Assembly: GCA_017461945.1 (NCBI GenBank)
Contig: JAFTSB010000041.1
Location: forward strand, 1-57,735
Reading direction: 5' to 3'
From: Clostridia bacterium
Lineage (GTDB): Bacteria; Bacillota; Clostridia; Oscillospirales; CAG-272
Length of the DNA: 57,735 nucleotides
Shown in pieces: positions 1 to 8,322 of this stretch (the stretch's first letter is position 1; the number at the start of each line of letters is the position of its first letter). Below the pieces are notes generated by a model, which made no database searches, was not told the origin of the DNA, and saw nothing but the letters and a program-made list of their open reading frames with translations. Position numbers and translations under genes: made by a program.

Positions 1-1
1 G

Positions 2-556
2 CCGACGGTATTATGCAAAGCTTGTTTAGAAAAAGAGCAAAAAGAAAAGCAACGCCGCCAAGAGCAGCAAAAGCAAGAACGTGAACGCGCGGAAGCCGTT
101 GAAAAATCAATGAAGGCATACAATCGTAAGCGCCGCAAACGGCATCTGGTTTTAAGCCTTTGTGTGGCCGGCGTGGCTGCTGCAATTTTTTTGATTGTTA
201 ATATCATCAATATGGTCAACGCCTTCCAAGGCTCTCTGTTGGTGGGGACGGTGATCGGTACCTATGTCGTCTTTTCTTTCATCTGCTGTCTGTTTCACGA
301 TTGCGCTGTACAGGACGTGGTGCTGGATTGGATGGCCAAATCCTTTCAAGCTCCCGGCCTAATCACCACCTTTGATATTGACGGATGCCTGTGGTACATT
401 GGCATGAAGCTGCTGTTTTGGGCCATCGGCTTGGTTTTTGCCGTGGTCGTTGGCATAATCGGCATTACCATCGGTCTCATTATTGCTCCCTTCGTCTTTC
501 CATATGTGATGAACCAGGAGCGCCTTGCCATTCTGGACGGAAGCGAACTTATTTAA
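2..556 (+). CDS. 5'-truncated zinc-ribbon/coiled-coil membrane protein
   Basis: The frame is open from the left edge, so the gene begins outside the window; the first in-window ATG (110) is probably internal. The visible N-terminal part reads PTVLCKACLEKEQKEKQRRQ, with a CxxC that would fit the second half of a zinc ribbon. A charged Q/E/K/R helix follows, then a basic patch and at least two hydrophobic regions in the last ~130 residues. The likely picture is a short cytoplasmic zinc ribbon linked by a coiled coil to a membrane domain. It ends 12 bases before the lipoprotein at 569, so the two are probably co-transcribed. I do not recognise a specific family. Base composition is AT-richer than most of the window. 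Confidence 0.6.
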   Translation, partial: PTVLCKACLEKEQKEKQRRQEQQKQERERAEAVEKSMKAYNRKRRKRHLVLSLCVAGVAAAIFLIVNIINMVNAFQGSLLVGTVIGTYVVFSFICCLFHDCAVQDVVLDWMAKSFQAPGLITTFDIDGCLWYIGMKLLFWAIGLVFAVVVGIIGITIGLIIAPFVFPYVMNQERLAILDGSELI

Positions 557-568
557 GGGAGGACTGCC

Positions 569-2701
569 GTGAAGAAGCTCTTAACTGTTGTGATCATATT
601 GTGCATGATTGCCCTATTCCCTTCATGTTCTTCTCAACCCACAGTTTGCGGCTACCATTTAGACGAAGCAGGAAATCTCATTATTGAGTACGACGATGGC
701 ACATCTGAAAATTTAGGTGAGTTTGAACCGTCAGAGTCTGCTATTGCCGATTCCATACAATCCATCTCGATTTCTGAAAACGGTTTCTACGTTTTAAACG
801 ACATTGAGACCGATATTATAGCCACAAATGTCTTTCAAGTCAATTTCAAAAGCGGATATGGAGCTACCGTTGCCTCTCAAACCGTCAAAAGCGGCAATAA
901 GGCACAAAAACCACAGTTGGAACGTGTAGGATACGCTCTTGTAGGATGGTACTGCAACAACGAAGAATGGCACTTCAACTCCGACACCGTTTTAAGCGAC
1001 ACAACACTTGTAGCAAAATGGGCACCTTTAGATTACACAGTTTCCTTTGACACCGGCACGGATGAGGTCATAGCTCCTCTTGTGATCACTTATGGACAAA
1101 GCACGCTTTTGCCGCAACCATCTCGAACCGGATATACATTTATGGGATGGAAATATCGAGAGCACATAATTGATGCTTCGCCATGGATCATTGCCGCAAA
1201 TTGCAATTTAAAGGCGGAGTGGAAAGCCAATACATATACGATTGCGCTAAACGCTAACGGAGGAGCGATTACCCAAGCAAGCGTTAATGTGGAATACGGG
1301 AAATCCTTCACTCTACCCGTTCCAACCAATGAGTATGGCATGTTTTTCGGTTGGATTTATAATGATAAGCTGATCACGGATGCCGATGGACACTCTTTGG
1401 AAATCTGGTCGTATCTCGAAAATATAGAAGTCTCCGTACCATGGATTATTCAACTTTCCACTGTCGAGGATCTCCAGCAACTATATAAATACCCCCATGC
1501 CCATTTCCAATTACAAAATGACATCATTGTTTCAGATAACGAGTGGATTCCGGTTGGAACGGATTCAATGCCATTCACCGGCATCATAGACGGCAATCAT
1601 CATTCAATTATTGGCCTGCGCATTTCTGCGCTGCAAGACGAACAAAACTATTACGGCTTTATCGGCAAAGCTCAAGGAGGTAAAATATTCAATTTAACAC
1701 TTTCGCTGGTATATATCAATCTCCCTGTTATATCCAACACAGTATATGTTGGCGGTGTCATCGCGTATAACGACGGCACCACCCTTGAAAACATTACGGT
1801 TTCCGGAACGATCGGTCTTGCCAATCATAGTTCAACGTACAACAGCTATGCTGGAGGAATGATTGGATATTCGACTTGCGATTCTGTTCTTTCCTGTACC
1901 AATTATGCAAGTGTTACTGCCAAAACAGTAGCTGCCGGCATTATCGGTTACAAAACCGCCACCGCCGCTTCGACTCAATTTGCATACAACATCAACAATG
2001 GTGAAATAACGGCCGATATTGCAGGAGGATTGATTGGTGACGGTATACTGTGTTGTGCAACCCAATGTAAAAACACAGGTGACATCAATGGCATCACTTA
2101 TGCGGGAGGATTGATCGGACGCAGTGATAGCGTTGTTATCATAAATCAGTGCGTCAACACCGGAAATGTCTCCACCACTTCTACAAACCCCTCCTTATAT
2201 GAGGCTGCCGGTGGCTTGATCGGTGGAATAAGCCTCCTCACCACCGATCACTATAAAACGCCGTCTGTAATCGCGAATTCCTATAATACAGGGTGTATTA
2301 ACGGAGCACATGAAGCGGGAGGCATTTTGGGGGCGGTCGGCAACGGACTGATAAGTATAACGCTTGAAAACTGTTATAACAGTGGTACAGTCACGGGTAC
2401 GGGATATGCCGGAGGCATTGCAGGTATTATGCTTGGTGGGATCATTCGTCAATGCGCCAATTATGCTTGTGTGAAAGGCGACCTGACTGCAACCATTTCT
2501 TATATACTCATCAGTAATCTCACCGTACTGGACTGCTATTACAACAAAAATGTCGGCAACGTTGGTCAAATTCAAGGAACCTTAACCGAAGACTACTATT
2601 CTAACGCATTTTATGTCGGATCTATGTTCTGGAATGCCGATCTGTGGATCTTTTATTCCGACAAGCTGCCCGAGTTAGCCGCGCTTAAAACCGTATTTTA
2701 A
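569..2701 (+). CDS. surface lipoprotein with InlB-type (Flg_new) repeats and GLUG-like repeats
   Basis: Exported lipoprotein of 710 residues. The signal peptide ends in a lipobox (LFPSC, Cys at about residue 20). About residues 90-275 hold three Listeria-Bacteroides (InlB B-type) repeats, each ending in GW or KW-type motifs: VGWYCNNEEW, MGWKYREHIIDASPW and FGWIYNDKL. The C-terminal half (about 430-670) is a ladder of Gly-rich units such as AGGMIGY, AGIIGY, AGGLIGD, AGGLIGR, AGGILGA and AGGIAGI, the pattern of GLUG/beta-solenoid surface proteins. Such proteins usually bind carbohydrate or host surfaces, but no ligand can be read here. A ribosome binding site (AAGGGAGGA) precedes the ATG. It follows the truncated membrane gene closely and ends before a strong bidirectional terminator. 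Confidence 0.85.
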   Translation: MKKLLTVVIILCMIALFPSCSSQPTVCGYHLDEAGNLIIEYDDGTSENLGEFEPSESAIADSIQSISISENGFYVLNDIETDIIATNVFQVNFKSGYGATVASQTVKSGNKAQKPQLERVGYALVGWYCNNEEWHFNSDTVLSDTTLVAKWAPLDYTVSFDTGTDEVIAPLVITYGQSTLLPQPSRTGYTFMGWKYREHIIDASPWIIAANCNLKAEWKANTYTIALNANGGAITQASVNVEYGKSFTLPVPTNEYGMFFGWIYNDKLITDADGHSLEIWSYLENIEVSVPWIIQLSTVEDLQQLYKYPHAHFQLQNDIIVSDNEWIPVGTDSMPFTGIIDGNHHSIIGLRISALQDEQNYYGFIGKAQGGKIFNLTLSLVYINLPVISNTVYVGGVIAYNDGTTLENITVSGTIGLANHSSTYNSYAGGMIGYSTCDSVLSCTNYASVTAKTVAAGIIGYKTATAASTQFAYNINNGEITADIAGGLIGDGILCCATQCKNTGDINGITYAGGLIGRSDSVVIINQCVNTGNVSTTSTNPSLYEAAGGLIGGISLLTTDHYKTPSVIANSYNTGCINGAHEAGGILGAVGNGLISITLENCYNSGTVTGTGYAGGIAGIMLGGIIRQCANYACVKGDLTATISYILISNLTVLDCYYNKNVGNVGQIQGTLTEDYYSNAFYVGSMFWNADLWIFYSDKLPELAALKTVF

Positions 2702-2777
2702 CGTACACCTTGTGAAAAGCGGTACTATTGCAGCACTTTTCAAGCGCTTTGCATTGTTCTCACAAAACGAAATCAAA

Positions 2778-2809
2778 AAAGAGCGGCCTTTTGAAAAAGG
2801 CCGCTCTTT
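2778..2809. terminator. bidirectional intrinsic terminator
   Basis: Stem AAAGAGCGGCCTT / AAGGCCGCTCTTT with a short loop, flanked by A and T runs on the two sides. It lies between convergent genes (lipoprotein ending 2701, oxidoreductase ending 2817) and can serve both. Confidence 0.9.
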
Positions 2810-2816
2810 TTTTGCG

Positions 2817-3881
2817 TCACTTCAAAATAACCTCGTGGCCGGTGCGGGCGGATTCGTAAATGGCATCCAGGATCTTCATCACAACGATGCCGTCCTCGGC
2901 GGTAGCGCGGCAGGGGGTACCGTTTTGCACGCAATCCACAAAGTGTGCCATTTCGTTGGCAAAGATCACATCGAAATCGCCGCTGGGCAAGCTGGGCTCC
3001 ACATCGGCAATATAGCCGCTGATATCGGTATAGACACGGGTGGACTTGCTGTCAATGGTCACGCCGCCCTTGGTACCGAACAGCGCCTTGGAGGTGTTAT
3101 TGGGGCCGTTGAGCTCATAGGAGGTCTCCAGCAAGGTGGTAGCGCCGTTGTCGTAGCGGATCAGTGCCACACCGAAGTCCTCTACATCGCATACGTTCTC
3201 GCCGGTGGCCGAAGCGCGCCATTCGATATCGGCCTTGAGCTTGCGACCGCTGATCTTATCCGAGGTCATGGCATACACCGAAACAGGCTTGGGGCTACCC
3301 ATGAGATAACGGGTCTGATCAATGACATGCACGCCCAGATCAATGACAGGGCCGCCGCCGGAAAGTGCCTTATTGGCAAACCAGCCACCGGGGTTGCCGT
3401 GGCGGCGCAGATACGTGGCCTTGGAATAATAGATCTCGCCCAACACGCCGCTATCGATAAACTCCTTGACCATGGTGTTTTCGGGGGAGAAGCGCAGCAC
3501 AAAGCCCACCATTAGCAGCTTACCTGCCTTTTCGGCCTCGGCCATCATTTCCTCGGCCTCCTTGGTGTTGTATGCCATCGGCTTTTCGCAAAGCACGTGG
3601 AGACCTGCGCGCAGGGCCGCAATGGCGCAGGGGGCGTGGTTGATGTTCCAAACGCAAACGTCGGCGGCCTCCAGCTCGGGCTCAGCAGCAAGCATTGCCT
3701 CCACACTGTTGTAGCGGTGTTCTTCGGGAATGCCGAATTTATCACAGGTCTTTTTCAGATTGGCGGGGTTGATGTCGCAAACGGCCACCACCTCGGCGTT
3801 CTCCAGCTTGGCATAAGCCTTCAGATGGGTACGGGCAATATTGCCTGCACCGATCAAGCCAATTTTCAACTTTTTCATCAT
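2817..3881 (-). CDS. Gfo/Idh/MocA family NAD(P)-dependent oxidoreductase
   Basis: 354-residue sugar-type dehydrogenase. The N-terminal Rossmann fold starts with KIGLIGAGNIARTH (GxGxxA dinucleotide motif). The family's EKP motif occurs as CEKPMAYN near residue 95-100, and the central region has GGGPVIDLGVHVID, the usual substrate-side helix with the catalytic-type His. Family members oxidise or reduce sugars, inositols or their derivatives; the substrate cannot be told. It is the second gene of a two-gene operon: the isomerase at 3896-4753 stops 14 bases upstream. AGAGGA precedes a double ATG (3881/3878), so the start is ambiguous by one codon. Confidence 0.93.
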   Translation of the reverse strand: MMKKLKIGLIGAGNIARTHLKAYAKLENAEVVAVCDINPANLKKTCDKFGIPEEHRYNSVEAMLAAEPELEAADVCVWNINHAPCAIAALRAGLHVLCEKPMAYNTKEAEEMMAEAEKAGKLLMVGFVLRFSPENTMVKEFIDSGVLGEIYYSKATYLRRHGNPGGWFANKALSGGGPVIDLGVHVIDQTRYLMGSPKPVSVYAMTSDKISGRKLKADIEWRASATGENVCDVEDFGVALIRYDNGATTLLETSYELNGPNNTSKALFGTKGGVTIDSKSTRVYTDISGYIADVEPSLPSGDFDVIFANEMAHFVDCVQNGTPCRATAEDGIVVMKILDAIYESARTGHEVILK

Positions 3882-3895
3882 ACGGTTCCTCTTTT

Positions 3896-4753
3896 TTAGT
3901 TTTCGGCCATGACGGTCATCAAATGGTCATATGCCGTTTTGATGTCTGCCACAGGGTCGGCGCCGCACTCACGCTCGATGGTCAGGTAACCGCGATAGCC
4001 GATATCCTCCAATGCCTTCAGGTACGCAGGGAACGGCACCGAGCCGCTGCCAAGGGGCACTTCCTCAAAGTAGCGGATGCCCTGGAATTCTTCGGGAACG
4101 GGATGCACAGCCTTGTAAATGTATTCGGGATTGCCCTTGACTAGCAGGTTGCCGTCCTTGGCGTGGGTATGAACAATATAGTCCTTGAGGGTATAGACGG
4201 CCTGCACGGGGTCATCGCCGGTCACCATACACAGATTGGCAGGGTCAAGATTGACCGCAACGCCCTTGGAGCCGAGAGAATCCAAAAACGCCTTTAGGGT
4301 AGCGGCAGTTTCAGGGCCGGTCTCTACGGCAAAGTGCGCACCGATGGAGTCGGCATACTGGGCAAGGCTATAGCAGGCCTCCTGCATGATCTGATAGCGC
4401 GGATGGTTGGGATCGGAGGGTACCACGCCGATATGAGTCGTGACAATATCGGTTTCCAGGTCCTTGGCAAGATCTATGATCCGTTTGGATTTTTCAATCA
4501 GCCCAGGGTTCAGCTCGGGATTGCCGAATCCCCTGCCAAGGTCACCGCAAAGGGCGGAAAAGCACAGACCATGAGATTTGACAAAATCCAACAGCTGGCG
4601 GCGCTCCTCTTTGCCGAAATTTTCGGGGGAATGGCCGCCCTTGGTACAATACAGCTGCAGACCCTGCACGCCGATTGCGGCAGCGGTCTTGATGGCCTCG
4701 TGGGTCTCCTGCTTAAAGGACTCTACAATAGCGCCAATGGGAAATTGATACAT
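3896..4753 (-). CDS. sugar phosphate isomerase/epimerase (xylose isomerase-like TIM barrel)
   Basis: 285 residues. The start at 4753 (MYQFPIG) is chosen because AAGGAGGAG sits 6-7 bases upstream; a longer frame lacks such a site. The protein has the AP-endonuclease-2/xylose isomerase-like barrel pattern: conserved acidic and histidine positions in TTHIGVV, FAVETGP, NLDPANL, VHTHAKDG and LTIERECG, which in this family bind a divalent metal. Members isomerise or epimerise keto-sugars and related compounds. It is first in an operon with the Gfo/Idh/MocA dehydrogenase, a common pairing in sugar or inositol catabolism, and is divergent from an AraC regulator that probably controls both. Confidence 0.9.
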   Translation of the reverse strand: MYQFPIGAIVESFKQETHEAIKTAAAIGVQGLQLYCTKGGHSPENFGKEERRQLLDFVKSHGLCFSALCGDLGRGFGNPELNPGLIEKSKRIIDLAKDLETDIVTTHIGVVPSDPNHPRYQIMQEACYSLAQYADSIGAHFAVETGPETAATLKAFLDSLGSKGVAVNLDPANLCMVTGDDPVQAVYTLKDYIVHTHAKDGNLLVKGNPEYIYKAVHPVPEEFQGIRYFEEVPLGSGSVPFPAYLKALEDIGYRGYLTIERECGADPVADIKTAYDHLMTVMAEN

Positions 4754-4799
4754 CGTTGCTCCTCCTTGCCGATCAGGCTTGATTTTTTCTCGCATTCAT

Positions 4800-4827
4800 T
4801 TTATAATAAAACATAAGGAACAGTCAA
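4800..4827 (-). promoter_or_regulatory. sigma-A promoter for the isomerase/dehydrogenase operon
   Basis: Read on the minus strand: TTGACT (4827-4822), 16-base spacer, TATAAA (4805-4800). It lies about 50 bases upstream of the chosen isomerase start. Confidence 0.7.
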
Positions 4828-4830
4828 TAG

Positions 4831-4846
4831 AAAATCTTGCGATTTT
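4831..4846. promoter_or_regulatory. inverted repeat in divergent promoter region, possible operator
   Basis: AAAATC-TTGC-GATTTT, a 6-base perfect inverted repeat between the divergent isomerase operon and the AraC regulator, just upstream of the minus-strand -35. It could be an operator; AraC proteins often bind direct repeats instead, so this is weak. Confidence 0.3.
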
Positions 4847-4874
4847 ATAAAACAATATTGCTGTTATGTGAAAA

Positions 4875-5708
4875 ATGGAAAAACACTGGGAAAATATTTA
4901 TGAGATCCATACTCTGGGGGAGGTGCCCGTGATCTTTCATCACGATGTTGCCTGCCACTCCAAACGCGCCAACTGGCACGAAAACATTGAGATCCTGCTA
5001 TTCACCAAGGGAAACGGCGTGGTTGTTTGCGAAGAACAGCGCACCCCCGTTATGGCAGGCGACATTTGCGTTGTTGACTCCAACCTGCTACACCGCGTGG
5101 AAAGCGAGGATACGGTTTTTTATGATTGCTTGATCGTGGATGACGACTTTTGCCAAAAAAATGGCCTTTTCCCCGGTGCGGCATCCTTTCAGCGCTGTAT
5201 CCGATGCCCGGAGCTGACCGATCAATACAACAAAGTTGCGGCGGCCTTTGAATCCAACGCCCCCTATCGTGCGGCAGAAATCCGCGCCGCGGCACTGACC
5301 CTGATGGTCACGCTAATGCGGCGCTTCAGCCGACCTTCGCGCCCTCCCGGCAAGGATAGCAGCTCTGCCATCCGCACGGCCATTGCCTACATCCGTGCGC
5401 ATTTCGCCGACACACTGGACCTGGATCGCCTTGCGGCCGAGGTCAATTTAAGCAAGTATCACTTTATTCGCAAATTCAAGGAGGCCACCGGGCAAACGGT
5501 GGTAGCCTATATCAATGCCGTGCGCATTGAGCAGGCTGAGCGACTGCTGCGAGAAGGAGAGCTTTCTGTGGCGGCGGTGGCCGATGCCTGCGGCTTTGTC
5601 AGCCACTCCTATTTTTCCAAGGTCTTTTATCGCTTGCGAGGCGTTCTGCCCTCGGAGCTGCAAGAAAAAACAAGTATTGACCGCCGCTTGATAAAACCCT
5701 TTTCTTGA
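4875..5708 (+). CDS. AraC family transcriptional regulator with N-terminal cupin domain
   Basis: 277 residues. The N-terminal half looks like a cupin sensor (WHENIEILLFTKGNG, GDICVVDSNLLH), which binds a small ligand in this family. The last ~100 residues form the two-helix-turn-helix AraC domain: LDRLAAEVNLSKYHFIRKFK and VADACGFVSHSYFSKVFYR. It is divergent from the isomerase/dehydrogenase operon and is probably its sugar-responsive regulator. No clear Shine-Dalgarno sequence precedes ATG 4875, so the start is less certain than others here. It ends in front of a shared terminator. Confidence 0.9.
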   Translation: MEKHWENIYEIHTLGEVPVIFHHDVACHSKRANWHENIEILLFTKGNGVVVCEEQRTPVMAGDICVVDSNLLHRVESEDTVFYDCLIVDDDFCQKNGLFPGAASFQRCIRCPELTDQYNKVAAAFESNAPYRAAEIRAAALTLMVTLMRRFSRPSRPPGKDSSSAIRTAIAYIRAHFADTLDLDRLAAEVNLSKYHFIRKFKEATGQTVVAYINAVRIEQAERLLREGELSVAAVADACGFVSHSYFSKVFYRLRGVLPSELQEKTSIDRRLIKPFS

Positions 5709-5735
5709 TATCATAGATGTTTCTTTTCGTATATA

Positions 5736-5775
5736 AAAACGGCACACCGTTTGGCAAACGGTGTGCCGTTTTTTG
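5736..5775. terminator. bidirectional intrinsic terminator
   Basis: Long perfect hairpin AAAAACGGCACACCGTTT / AAACGGTGTGCCGTTTTT with A/T runs on both sides, between the convergent AraC gene and the slipin gene ending at 5787. Confidence 0.93.
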
Positions 5776-5786
5776 TGTCAAAGCAC

Positions 5787-6719
5787 TTATTTCTGCTCTC
5801 GCACGGTTTCGGCCAAAGTGGTGGCCACCCCTGCCAGATTTTGCAGGTCGGAGGGGATGATGATCTTGGTTGCCTTGCCGTCGGCTACCTTGGCCAGCGT
5901 CTCGTAACTCTTAAGTGTCAGTACCTGGGCGCAGGGCGGCACCTCGTTGAGCATACGCAGACCCTCGGCGGTGGCCTGCTGCACCTTCAGAATCGCCTCG
6001 GCTTCGCCTTCTGCCTCGCGAATACGTGCCTCGCGCTGAGCTTCGGCACGCAGGATCGCGGCCTGCTTTTCGGCCTCTGCCTCCAGAATAGCGGACTGCT
6101 TGCGACCCTCGGCCACAAGAATAGCGGAATTCTTCTCACCCTCGGCGCGCAGAATGGCCTCGCGACGCTCACGTTCTGCCTTCATCTGCTTTTCCATGGC
6201 ATCCTGAATTTCGCGGGGCGGAATGATGTTTTTCAGCTCCACGCGATTGACCTTGATGCCCCAAGCATCGGTGGCCTGGTCCAGGATCGAACGCATTTTG
6301 GTATTGATGGTATCGCGAGAGGTCAGCGTGCCGTCCAGATCCAACTCACCGATCATGTTACGAAGGGTGGTGGCCGTCAGGTTTTCAATGGCAAAAATGG
6401 GATTGGTCACACCGTAAGCATACAGCTTGCAGTCGGTGATCTGATAATACACCACCGTGTCGATCTGCATACGTACGTTATCCTTGGTAATGACCGATTG
6501 GGGCGGAAAATCCACCACCTGCTCCATCAGGTTGATCTTTTTGCTCACCTTATCAATAAAGGGGATCTTAACGTGGAGGCCATTGCCCCACGTGGTGTGA
6601 TAGGAGCCAAGACGCTCCATCACATAGGCATGTGCCTGGGGCACAATGTGAATGTTGGCGATCAGAACCACCAAAACAATAATCAAAACCGCCAGAATTG
6701 CAATGACTGCACCAACCAT
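5787..6719 (-). CDS. qmcA: SPFH/Band 7 membrane protein (slipin/QmcA type)
   Basis: 310 residues. One N-terminal membrane helix (residues ~3-22, rich in V/I/L/A) is followed by the Band 7/SPFH domain (HIVPQAHAYVMERLG, then the LKNIIPPREIQDAMEKQMKA stretch). A long alternating Ala/Glu/Arg coiled coil (about 170-245) and a C-terminal hydrophobic stretch follow. SPFH proteins oligomerise into large membrane-attached rings and organise membrane domains or modulate proteases. It lies 31 bases downstream of an NfeD gene, the classic slipin-NfeD pairing, so the two probably work together. The gene symbol is by resemblance only. It is separate from the HflK/HflC-like group at 17.9-21.8 kb. Confidence 0.9.
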   Translation of the reverse strand: MVGAVIAILAVLIIVLVVLIANIHIVPQAHAYVMERLGSYHTTWGNGLHVKIPFIDKVSKKINLMEQVVDFPPQSVITKDNVRMQIDTVVYYQITDCKLYAYGVTNPIFAIENLTATTLRNMIGELDLDGTLTSRDTINTKMRSILDQATDAWGIKVNRVELKNIIPPREIQDAMEKQMKAERERREAILRAEGEKNSAILVAEGRKQSAILEAEAEKQAAILRAEAQREARIREAEGEAEAILKVQQATAEGLRMLNEVPPCAQVLTLKSYETLAKVADGKATKIIIPSDLQNLAGVATTLAETVREQK

Positions 6720-6750
6720 AACTATTTCTCCTTTTTATTTATTATTTTGT

Positions 6751-7170
6751 TCAGCTTACAATCAGCTTTACACCTTGGATTTCCAGAATCGTGACCTGCT
6801 CACCAACGGCAATGACACGGGTCGGATCCTGCGATCGTGCCGACCAACAAAGGCCGCCCACCTTGACCTCTCCTACCTCATCTATATTACGGATCTCCTC
6901 GGTGACGATACAAACCTTGCCGATCAAGGATTCGGCGTTGGTTTTCACTGCCTTGCCTGCCAAAAGCCGGCGGCAAAGAGGGCGCGTGGCAATGACCAAC
7001 AGCAAGCCCACCACCACAAACAACAGGATCTGCACCCACCACGGCACTTCAAACAGCGACAGCACCAAAGAAACCAATGCCGCTGGAAAAAACCAGATGG
7101 CCACAAGATCACTGGTCACGGCTTCCAGCACCACAGCCAGCACCAAAACCGCGATCCACACATACAGCAT
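6751..7170 (-). CDS. NfeD family membrane protein
   Basis: 139 residues. Several N-terminal membrane helices (LYVWIAVLVLAVVLEAVT, then a long hydrophobic region to about residue 75) are followed by a small C-terminal OB-fold-like domain (IGKVCIVTEE, GEVKVGGLCWSARS, EQVTILEIQGVKLIV), the short NfeD type without the ClpP-like protease domain. The OB domain is thought to contact slipin/SPFH partners. AAAGGAGG precedes the ATG, and the promoter at 7219-7248 drives this gene and the slipin. Confidence 0.9.
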   Translation of the reverse strand: MLYVWIAVLVLAVVLEAVTSDLVAIWFFPAALVSLVLSLFEVPWWVQILLFVVVGLLLVIATRPLCRRLLAGKAVKTNAESLIGKVCIVTEEIRNIDEVGEVKVGGLCWSARSQDPTRVIAVGEQVTILEIQGVKLIVS

Positions 7171-7218
7171 AGCAATACCTCCTTTTTACCAATATGGGTG
7201 ACGTTAACCTGTGATTAC

Positions 7219-7248
7219 AGTATAGCATTTCCAATGCCCGGCTGTCAA
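7219..7248 (-). promoter_or_regulatory. sigma-A promoter for nfeD-slipin
   Basis: Minus strand: TTGACA (7248-7243), 18-base spacer ending in TGC, TATACT (7224-7219). The TG before the -10 makes an extended -10. The ~150 bases between this and the next promoter hold nothing else I can name. Confidence 0.8.
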
Positions 7249-7399
7249 GTCGAAAGAGAGTGCGGTAGCGCCAAATAGAGCAAACGGTGGGCGATTTTTG
7301 GGCAATTTTCTATCGTCAAGTCTCATTTTCAAGGGCGCAGGCTGCTTTTTCTCGCCTTTTGAAAAGCAAGGCACATTGCTATTATTTTTGCCACACCTC

Positions 7400-7429
7400 T
7401 TGACTTTTTAAGCAGTAAAATGCTATAGT
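7400..7429 (+). promoter_or_regulatory. sigma-A promoter for the MBL-fold hydrolase
   Basis: TTGACT (7400-7405), 18-base spacer ending in TGC, TATAGT (7424-7429). It leaves a leader of about 25 bases before the start at 7461. Confidence 0.75.
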
Positions 7430-7460
7430 TGTATCAAAGCCCACCGAAAAGGAGATCGTG

Positions 7461-8321
7461 ATGGAAAAGCTGATTCAATATGGCACAAAGGCCTCTTTGT
7501 TTGACGGCCCCTTTGGAAACGGCGCCCCCTGGCACGCCGCCGGAATGGGGTATGTGATCGTAACCGAGCAAAAGCATCTGATCGTGATCGACGGCGGCCA
7601 CCCTCAGGACGCCGAGGAGATCCTTGCCCTGCTGGAGGCCAACGCCAATGGCGTGCCTGTGGTGGATCTGTGGATCATCACCCACCACCATGGCGACCAT
7701 ATGGGCGCCCTGCAGCGGATCTGCGAAACCCCCGCGCTGCTGGCACGGGTCAAAATTGAGAAGCTGGTGTGGCGCTATCCCGAGGAATTTTTGGATGCGA
7801 ACGGCGTAGCTGTGAACGTACAGGGCAACCGTACCATGTATGCGCTGGCCGCGCTGGCGGATGCCGAGGTGCTACATCCCGAGCTGGATCAAAAGCTGAC
7901 CGTGGACGGTATGGAGCTCCATTTCCTGTACTATACCTACGACTGTCGCATCGTCAACCGCACCGCCAACTGCAACGTCTGCTCGCTGGTCTTTACGGTA
8001 CAGGGCAAGCAGAAAAAGGTGATGTTTACGGGCGATGCCTACACCCGTAACCTGCAGGTGGTGGTCTGGCTATATCGCAAGCAGCTGAAATGCGATATTC
8101 TGCAAATGCCTCATCACGCTCTTTGCGACACGGGGCTGCTGGATTTTTACAAAGAGGTGGATGCGAAAACGGTGCTGATCCCCACCTGTATTGCCGGTGA
8201 CCGTGCCATGCACTCCGATCAGTATGCCGGCAATGCCAAGCGCGGCTGGAATCTGTGGGCCGAGGAAAATGCCGACACGGTTTATAAAACCTTTGAAGGC
8301 ACAGTAGAAATCGAGCTGTAA
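7461..8321 (+). CDS. MBL-fold metallo-hydrolase
   Basis: 286 residues. ATG 7461 is preferred over GTG 7458 because AAAAGGAG is then better spaced. The zinc motif HxHxDH appears as ITHHHGDHMGA near residue 75; further metal-binding positions fit VMFTGDAY and MPHHALCD. This resembles the beta-lactamase-fold domain of ComEC-like and related soluble hydrolases. It lacks the membrane parts of ComEC and the beta-CASP insertion of RNase J. Substrate unknown; a phosphodiester or lactone would be typical. It is a single-gene unit followed by a palindrome-rich repeat. Confidence 0.88.
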   Translation: MEKLIQYGTKASLFDGPFGNGAPWHAAGMGYVIVTEQKHLIVIDGGHPQDAEEILALLEANANGVPVVDLWIITHHHGDHMGALQRICETPALLARVKIEKLVWRYPEEFLDANGVAVNVQGNRTMYALAALADAEVLHPELDQKLTVDGMELHFLYYTYDCRIVNRTANCNVCSLVFTVQGKQKKVMFTGDAYTRNLQVVVWLYRKQLKCDILQMPHHALCDTGLLDFYKEVDAKTVLIPTCIAGDRAMHSDQYAGNAKRGWNLWAEENADTVYKTFEGTVEIEL

Positions 8322-8322
8322 T

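Noticed and set aside
2817-4753. Inositol degradation operon
   Set aside because: An isomerase and a Gfo/Idh/MocA protein alone are compatible but not sufficient; no iolB/C/D/E/J-like genes are seen beside them.
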